DNA from: Lamellibrachia columna
Lineage: Eukaryota; Annelida; Polychaeta; Sabellida; Siboglinidae
Direction of reading: 5' to 3'
Assembly: GCA_963662155.1 (NCBI GenBank)
Contig: OY759271.1
Span: 38,233,845-38,297,844 of the forward strand
DNA: 64,000 nucleotides
This document shows, in pieces, positions 57,188 to 64,000 of this stretch. The position numbers were made by a program, and so were the translations under genes. How positions within the stretch are numbered: position 1 is the first letter of the stretch; every line of letters starts with the position of its first letter. The notes beneath the pieces are model-generated. The model made no database searches, was not told the origin of the DNA, and saw only the letters and a program-made list of their open reading frames with translations.

Positions 57188-60063
57188 AAGTGCAGGGGGG
57201 TTACCTAGAGGTGTCTCAAGCAGAACAAGAGGCCACTAGCACAGATAAACCAATATCAAATCATCCGAAAAACATCTCTGAAAAAGGTTATATATGCGTA
57301 TGTTTAAATGCAAGGAGCATAGTAAATAAGAAAAACGAATTAAACATTATGGTAGAAGATATTGACCCTCACATAATTGGTATAACTGAATCATGGGCCA
57401 ACATAGATATTACAGATGCTGAATTAGGACTGACAGGATACGTAATGTTTAGGAAAGATCGAATAGGAAGAAGGGGCGGGGGAGTTATTTTATATGTTAA
57501 AGAATCTATTCAGGCTTATGAAATAAAACTAGAAAGGGAAGCAGATTGCGATGAAGCTGTTTGGTGCAAAATTGTTTCAGGAAATTCAAAATTAACTATT
57601 GGATTAGTTTACCGAAGTCCAAACATAAACGAAGAGGACAACACAAAAATAAAAAACGCTATAAAGGAAGTTAGTAAAGGGGAATGTATCATAATGGGAG
57701 ATTTTAACCATGGACACATACAATGGAATTCTCTAGAGAGCACAGGGATTGAGGATCAACAATTTCTATGTTTAATCCAGGATAGCTTTCTTACTCAGCA
57801 CGTACTAGAACCAACCAGGGGAGAAAATGTATTAGATATAGTTTTGTCATCACAAAAAGAATTAGTGGACAATGTAAAAATATTTGAACCATTGGGTAAT
57901 AGTGACCATAATCAAATACATTTTGACATCAATGTAAAATCAGAAAGTAAAAATAAGAAAACGTACAAGAGAAACTTCCACAAAGGTAACTACAAAGATA
58001 TGAGAAAATACTTAGCACAGCTAGATTGGAATAACATGCTGATGAATAAGACCGCAATTGAATGCTGGAACATTCTTAAATATGAAATTGAGAGTATCAT
58101 CGATAAATTTGTTCCCTTCCGAAAACAAGGAAAACGGTGTAGAAAGAAACATTTGTCAAAAGAGGCTATTAGAAAAATAATGCTAAAACAAACTATGTGG
58201 AGGGTTTATAGGCGTACCAGAAAGGAAGAAGACTATGCAAAATACAAAGAGGCACTTAATGCAGCTACAACTGAAATCAGACAATCTAAAAGAAGCTATG
58301 AGCAAAAACTGGCATGTAACATAAAAAATGACAGCAAGAGTTTTTATGCATATGTCAGGAGTAAACAAAACGTACAAGACAAGGTTGGACCTCTAGAAGA
58401 CAGTGCTGGAAATATAATATCACAGGGGTTTTTAATGGCGGAAGACCTAAATGGTTACTTCAGTTCAGTGTTTACCAAGGAAGATATTAGTTCATTACCA
58501 GTTGCTGATGCTAAATTTCAGGGGGCTAAATCTGAATATTTAGGACCGTTAGTTGTAACTCCAGAATTGGTAGCTAAGAAAATAAGGGCAATGAAGGATA
58601 ACAAATCACCGGGAGTGGATGGGATTCCTCCAAAATTACTAATGGAAACAGTAGATCAAATCAGTATACCACTTGCAAGAGTATTCAACTTGTCATTAAA
58701 AGAGGGAGTTGTTCCGTTTGAATGGAAAGAAGCAAACATCATACCATTATTTAAAAAGGGTTCGAGAAATAAGTCAGAGAATTACAGACCAGTGAGTTTA
58801 ACGTCAGTGATTTGTAAATTATTAGAAAGGTTAATTAAAGACCATATGGTGGACTTCCTCGTTAAGCATAAATTATTAAATTCATCTCAACATGGATTCC
58901 TTAAAGCAAGGTCATGCTTAACAAATATGTTATGTTTTTTGGAAGAAATCACTAAGTGGATAGACGTGGGATCGCCAGTAGATATTATCTACTTAGATTT
59001 TCAGAAAGCTTTTGACAAAGTGCCACATCAAAGATTGCTACATAAATTAAAAGCCCATGGTATCGGGGATAGCATAACTGACTGGATAGAACAATGGCTG
59101 ACTGACAGAAGACAACGAGTTGTAGTAGATGGAGAAGTTTCAAATTGGAAATCGGTTTTGAGTGGGGTACCTCAAGGGTCAGTACTAGGACCTATATTAT
59201 TCTTAATTTATATCAATGACTTGGACGACAGTATAACAAGTAACGTACTGAAATTTGCGGATGACACAAAACTGTTTAGAAAGGTTAATACTGATGGTGA
59301 TAAACAACATTTACAAAACGATCTAGACAGATTAGTGAAATGGTCTGAGAAATGGCAGATGCTGTTCAATTTTGGGAAATGTAAATGCCTACATACAGGA
59401 CATGGGAACTTGAATGTAAACTATAAAATGGGAGATACTGTTCTGGGTACTACTGTAAAAGAAAAGGACTTAGGAGTTACAATAAGCGCTGATATGAAAG
59501 TTTCAGAGCAGTGTGGTATTGCAGCTTCAAAGGGTAATCAAATTCTTGGATTGATTAGAAGAAACATAACATACAAGGGAAAAAAGTTAATTATACCTCT
59601 TTATAAAGCAATAGTTAGACCTCATTTAGAATACTGTATACAAGCATGGAGACCATATCGTAAGAAGGATATAGATACGCTTGAACGCATACAAAGGAGA
59701 GCAACTAAAATGATTCCAGAACTTAGAGACCTTAGTTATGAAGAACGCCTGAAAGAATGTGGTTTAACAACTCTAGAGACAAGGAGGTTAAGAGGAGATC
59801 AGATTGAAGTTTTTAAGATATTGAATGGGTATGAAATTATTGATAGAAATATGTTTTTCTCACTCAAGAAGGATAGCAGAACTAGAGGACATGAGGTAAA
59901 ATTAGTAAAGGATCAATGTAGATTGGACATCAGGAAGCACTCGTTCTCACAGAGGACAATAAATGAATGGAACAAATTGTCTACAGATTGTGTAACTGCT
60001 AGCAGCGTGAATATGTTTAAAAACAAGGTTGACACATATATCAGGAGGGCGGGTTATAAGTAG
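57172..60063 (+). CDS. LINE copy B ORF2: apurinic-type endonuclease plus reverse transcriptase, apparently intact
   Basis: The frame is open from 57172 (after a TAA at 57169-57171). Counted from the GTG at 57190 it has 957 residues. The endonuclease has N40 (LNARS), E67 (GITESW), D171/N173 (GDFNHGH) and SDH 238-240. The RT has NKSPGVDGIPP, motif A YLDFQKAFD with D603, SGVPQGSVLGP at 658 and FADD at 689-692. It ends RRAGYK. No ATG occurs in frame before M54, which is downstream of catalytic N40. Translation must therefore come from ORF1 frameshifting, re-initiation or a non-AUG start. Confidence 0.93.
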   Translation, partial: TFFKLEVQGGYLEVSQAEQEATSTDKPISNHPKNISEKGYICVCLNARSIVNKKNELNIMVEDIDPHIIGITESWANIDITDAELGLTGYVMFRKDRIGRRGGGVILYVKESIQAYEIKLEREADCDEAVWCKIVSGNSKLTIGLVYRSPNINEEDNTKIKNAIKEVSKGECIIMGDFNHGHIQWNSLESTGIEDQQFLCLIQDSFLTQHVLEPTRGENVLDIVLSSQKELVDNVKIFEPLGNSDHNQIHFDINVKSESKNKKTYKRNFHKGNYKDMRKYLAQLDWNNMLMNKTAIECWNILKYEIESIIDKFVPFRKQGKRCRKKHLSKEAIRKIMLKQTMWRVYRRTRKEEDYAKYKEALNAATTEIRQSKRSYEQKLACNIKNDSKSFYAYVRSKQNVQDKVGPLEDSAGNIISQGFLMAEDLNGYFSSVFTKEDISSLPVADAKFQGAKSEYLGPLVVTPELVAKKIRAMKDNKSPGVDGIPPKLLMETVDQISIPLARVFNLSLKEGVVPFEWKEANIIPLFKKGSRNKSENYRPVSLTSVICKLLERLIKDHMVDFLVKHKLLNSSQHGFLKARSCLTNMLCFLEEITKWIDVGSPVDIIYLDFQKAFDKVPHQRLLHKLKAHGIGDSITDWIEQWLTDRRQRVVVDGEVSNWKSVLSGVPQGSVLGPILFLIYINDLDDSITSNVLKFADDTKLFRKVNTDGDKQHLQNDLDRLVKWSEKWQMLFNFGKCKCLHTGHGNLNVNYKMGDTVLGTTVKEKDLGVTISADMKVSEQCGIAASKGNQILGLIRRNITYKGKKLIIPLYKAIVRPHLEYCIQAWRPYRKKDIDTLERIQRRATKMIPELRDLSYEERLKECGLTTLETRRLRGDQIEVFKILNGYEIIDRNMFFSLKKDSRTRGHEVKLVKDQCRLDIRKHSFSQRTINEWNKLSTDCVTASSVNMFKNKVDTYIRRAGYK
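57178..57184 (+). promoter_or_regulatory. Candidate -1 programmed ribosomal frameshift heptamer TTTAAAC, LINE copy B
   Basis: In ORF1 the final codons are TCT TTA AAC TAG, which gives X XXY YYZ in the correct zero frame. The -1 frame reads TTT AAA CTA GAA and continues as ORF2. A possible imperfect stem starts at CTAG 57205, about 20 nt downstream, which is farther than the usual 5-9 nt; I see no convincing pseudoknot by eye. Confidence 0.55.
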
Positions 60064-60162
60064 ATGAACATTGTTGGACTCTCGATAAGCCAATGGCTTC
60101 CTTGTCCACTTGCCATCTGGGCCTTTGGCTTGGATGGCAAATCTTGTTAAATCTTGTTAAAA

Positions 60163-61556
60163 CTGGTAGACGCACTCTATGAGACCCACGTTGACATTGC
60201 ATGGCGCAACTCGACAAGGAGACCCTATAACTGGTAGACGCACTCTATGAGACCCACGTTGACATTGCATGGCGCAACTCGACAAGGAGACCCTATAACT
60301 GGTAGACGCACTCTATGAGACCCACGTTGACATTGCATGACGCAACTCGACAAGGAGACCCTATAACTGGTAGACGCACTCTATGAGACCCACGTTGACA
60401 TTGCATGGCGCAACTCGACAAGGAGACCCTATAACTGGTAGACGCACTCTATGAGACCCACGTTGACATTGCATGGCGCAACTCGACAAGGAGACCCTAT
60501 AACTGGTAGACGCACTCTATGAGACCCACGTTGACATTGCATGGCGCAACTCGACAAGGAGACCCTATAACTGGTAGACGCACTCTATGAGACCCACGTT
60601 GACATTGCATGGCGCAACTCGACAAGGAGACCCTATAACTGGTAGACGCACTCTATGAGACCCACGTTGACATTGCATGGCGCAACTCGACAAGGAGACC
60701 CTATAACTGGTAGACGCACTCTATGAGACCCACGTTGACATTGCATGACGCAACTCGACAAGGAGACCCTATAACTGGTAGACGCACTCTATGAGACCCA
60801 CGTTGACATTGCATGGCGCAACTCGACAAGGAGACCCTATAACTGGTAGACGCACTCTATGAGACCCACGTTGACATTGCATGGCGCAACTCGACAAGGA
60901 GACCCTATAACTGGTAGACGCACTCTATGAGACCCACGTTGACATTGCATGGCGCAACTCGACAAGAAGACCCTATAACTGGTAGACGCACTCTATGAGA
61001 CCCACGTTGACATTGCATGACGCAACTCGACAAGAAGACCCTATAACTGGTAGACGCACTCTATGAGACCCACGTTGACATTGCATGGCGCAACTCGACA
61101 AGGAGACCCTATAACTGGTAGACGCACTCTATGAGACCCACGTTGACATTGCATGGCGCAACTCGACAAGGAGACCCTATAACTGGTAGACGCACTCTAT
61201 GAGACCCACGTTGACATTGCATGACGCAACTCGACAAGGAGACCCTATAACTGGTAGACGCACTCTATGAGACCCACGTTGACATTGCATGGCGCAACTC
61301 GACAAGGAGACCCTATAACTGGTAGACGCACTCTATGAGACCCACGTTGACATTGCATGGCGCAACTCGACAAGGAGACCCTATAACTGGTAGACGCACT
61401 CTATGAGACCCACGTTGACATTGCATGGCGCAACTCGACAAGGAGACCCTATAACTGGAAGACACACTCTATGAGACCCACGTTGACATTGCATGACGCA
61501 ACTCGACAAGGAGACCCTATAACTGGTAGACGCACTCTATGAGACCCACGTTGACA
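60163..61556. repeat. 68-bp minisatellite, right part (about 20.5 units)
   Basis: Same unit as 56116-56694, resuming at ACTGGTAGAC exactly where the left part stopped. The GACG variant recurs at intervals of five to eight units. Confidence 0.96.
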
Positions 61557-61975
61557 TTTCTTATTTAGAGTCCTTGCTGTATTTAGTAAAAGGTTCATAC
61601 GCCATTTCATTGTTGTGCGTATTAGTTATCACGAATGTTTTGTAATATGTATTATGTAACACATAAACTTTATGAAAAATTAAACATGTTTTATGTTTGA
61701 TAAAGATACTTGGGATGCAGAAACAGTAAACGATACGGAAGTGACTAACGGGAGAACCGTAGAACATGTTCATGAACAAGTGAGGTAATAATTTGTAATT
61801 GTCCGAGGAAAGACACAGTCATTTAAAACCGTGGCTTTTATAAAGAATTTGGACGTGCGATTCAATTTGTGTGATTAAATTACCTATATGTGATGTAGAT
61901 GTTTTTACAAATATTTGCTGTTTTTATAATGTATATATTGTACTATTATTTGTTGGTGTGGTGTGTAATACCCAG

Positions 61976-63200
61976 GTCTGTGTGATGGTCTGTGTAATGG
62001 TATGTGTGATGGTCTGTGTGATGGCCTGTGTGATAGTCTATGTAATGGTCTGTGTGATGGTCTGTGTAATGGCCTGTGTGATGGCCTGTGTAATGGCCTG
62101 TGTGATGGTCTGTGTTATGGTCTGTGTGATGGTCTGTGTTATGGTCTGTGTGATGGTCTGTGTGATGGTCTGTGTGATGGCCTGTGTGACGGTCTGTGTG
62201 ATGGTCTGTGTGATGGTCTGTGTGATGGCTTGTGTGATGGCCTGTGTGATGGTCTGTGTGATGGTCTGTGTGACGGTCTGTGTGATGGTCTGTGTGATGG
62301 CCTGTGTGATGGCCTGTGTGATGGTCTGTGTGATGGTCTGTGTGATGGTCTGTGTGATGGTCTGTGTGATGGTCTGTGTGATGGTCTGTGTGATGGTCTG
62401 TGTGATGGTCTGTGTGATGGCCTGTGTGATGGTCTGTGTGATGGTATGTGTGATGGTCTGTGTGATGGTCTGTGTGATGGCCTGTGTGATGGCCTGTGTG
62501 ATGGCCTGTGTTATGGTCTGTGTGATGGTCTGTGTGATGGTCTGTGTGATGGTCTGTGTTATGGTCTGTGTGATGGTCTGTGTTATGGTCTGTGTGATGG
62601 TCTGTGTGATGGTCTGTGTGATGGTCTGTGTGATGGTCTGTGTGATGGTCTGTGTGATGGCTTGTGTGATGGCCTGTGTGATGGTCTGTGTGATGGTCTG
62701 TGTGACGGTCTGTGTGATGGTCTGTGTGATGGCCTGTGTGATGGCCTGTGTGATGGTCTGTGTGATGGTCTGTGTGATGGTCTGTGTGATGGTCTGTGTG
62801 ATGGTCTGTGTGATGGTCTGTGTGATGGTCTGTGTGATGGTCTGTGTGATGGTCTGTGTGATGGCCTGTGTGATGGTCTGTGTGATGGTATGTGTGATGG
62901 TCTGTGTGATTGTCTGTGTGATGGCCTGTGTGATGGCCTGTGTGATGGCCTGTGTTATGGTCTGTGTGATGGTCTGTGTGATGGTCTGTGTGATGGCCTG
63001 TGTGATGGCCTGTGTGATGGTCTGTGTGATGGTCTGTGTGATGGTCTGTGTGATGGCCTGTGTGATGGCCTGTGTTATGGTCTGTGTGATGGTCTGTGTG
63101 ATGGCCTGTGTGATGGTCTGTGTGATGGTCTGTGTGATGGTCTGTGTGATGGTCTGTGTGATGGCTTGTGTGATGGCCTGTGTGATGGTCTGTGTGATGC
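61976..63200. repeat. 12-bp minisatellite (TGTGTGATGGTC)n, about 100 units, with higher-order blocks
   Basis: Variants GGCC, GGTA, TTATG and GACGG mark the units. The order of variants in about 62220-62520 recurs almost exactly in 62660-62960, a block duplication of about 440 bp. The flank 61557-61975 shows no gene. Confidence 0.96.
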
Positions 63201-63589
63201 GCCTAGTGTTGTAGTGTAGTGTGTAGGATGTAGTGTGTGCTTCATACTCTCGCTTTCAGCTACAGCCGCCAGATAGCTCCTTGGGATGAAGAGGGAGCCG
63301 AGTGCGTAAGTCTCCCCTGCTGGTACATAGCCTCTCCATAGACAAGACTCTAACACAACCTCCTCGTGGTACACCATGGCTACTTGGCACCTAAGGGGAA
63401 GGAAACATCCGAATATTTAGCGTACTGCAGGACAGGCCAGGGCAGCGCTGCAGTGGCTGTGACGTCCCAAATACACAAATGGCACAGGTACAGAGAGTCG
63501 ATAAATTATAATTACTGCGTCCGGGGTAGCCGAGAGATCAGCGCCGGATGGGTCGTTCCGCCGGCAGCGACCCAAATACGGTGTCCTGA

Positions 63590-64000
63590 TGGGAAGTTTG
63601 AACGTGGGAACGATGGGGGGGTCACTAGAAGTGACAAACACGATGGACATAAGGTGCTGTACATCCAAGAGACCAAGTGGAAGCGAGATAGAGCTTGGAC
63701 ACTGGCGGGTGGGTATAAGATGCTGCACGCAGGAGGAGATGGGAAGAGCAATGGCGTGGGTGTCATAGTATCAGAGGAAGAGACGTGGTGAGGGTGTAGA
63801 GATGGCAAAGGAGATCAGTGTTACATGGATGATGGTAAAAAAGCAAGTTGTGTGCATTACGTATGTGTATGGCCCTCAAACAGGAAGGGCGGAGACTGAG
63901 AAACGGGCCTTCAAGGAAGAGCTGGAGAGAATGGTGGGATTGGTGTGATGGTGTGCATAGCTGGCGATTTTGATGGACATACGCGTACAGCACAGACGGG
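63590..64000 (+). mobile_element. RTE-like LINE endonuclease, start of an element running off the right edge
   Basis: LYIQETKWKRDRAWTLAGGY, MLHAGGDGKSNGVGVIVSEE, VVCITYVYGPQTGRAETEKR and a frameshifted IAGDFDGH show an AP-type endonuclease with the QET and GDF motifs. Stops near 63791 and 63945 indicate a decayed copy. The upstream 63240-63590 may be its 5' UTR. Confidence 0.75.

Larger units (their letters stand above)
56695..60162 (+). mobile_element. CR1-like LINE copy B inserted in a 68-bp satellite array, 5' truncated within ORF1
   Basis: The junctions are sharp. On the left the array reads GAGACCCT and then the LINE begins AAACAAGGGAG. On the right the LINE tail ATCTTGTTAA (twice) is followed by ACTGGTAGAC, which is where the interrupted unit would continue. 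No long target-site duplication is seen, as is usual for CR1. The 3' UTR is about 100 bp. Close identity to copy A indicates a young insertion. Confidence 0.95.

Overview
The window reads as nuclear DNA of a non-vertebrate animal. It has spliced protein genes with GT-AG introns, animal-specific gene families, several clades of non-LTR retrotransposon, MITEs, and very many minisatellites. Adding up the array spans listed here gives roughly 21-22 kb, about a third of the window. Nothing in the sequence fixes the phylum; a marine invertebrate is a reasonable guess and no more.

Three host genes can be reconstructed exon by exon. (1) At the left edge, on the minus strand, are the first two coding exons of a C2CD5 (CDP138) orthologue, which together encode the first 59 residues of its C2 domain. 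(2) Head to head with it, about 1.1 kb away, is a complete ITFG2 orthologue on the plus strand: 11 exons, 3701-20060, 452 aa. It is a subunit of the lysosomal KICSTOR complex that restrains mTORC1. (3) At 36098-54545, plus strand, is a complete four-exon gene for a 261-aa four-pass protein of the claudin/TARP superfamily. It is closest to the calcium-channel gamma-5/gamma-7 subunits. All exon junctions keep the reading frame, and exon boundaries were chosen from splice signals plus similarity to the families.

The rest is mostly repeats. The introns and spacers carry more than 30 tandem arrays with units from 12 to 72 bp. Mobile elements include two nearly identical copies of a CR1-like LINE with an SGNH-esterase ORF1 (minus strand 26.7-30.6 kb, plus strand 56.7-60.2 kb). 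An older LINE lies in ITFG2 intron 4, with pieces of other reverse transcriptases, a hAT transposase fossil, a hAT-type MITE, a Harbinger-like MITE, and the start of another LINE endonuclease at the right edge.

The most notable observations are these. In both CR1-like copies ORF1 ends in the heptamer TTTAAAC, in the correct zero frame and directly before its stop codon. The endonuclease/RT ORF lies in the -1 frame and has no ATG before its catalytic asparagine, which suggests -1 ribosomal frameshifting. A 3.6-kb array of 66-bp units is an amplified piece of a reverse transcriptase gene and sits at exactly that place in a LINE relic. A CR1-like copy interrupts a 68-bp array without disturbing the array's phase. 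ITFG2 has short tandem duplications that double the acceptor of exon 3 and the donor of exon 4, and either extra site would introduce a stop codon.
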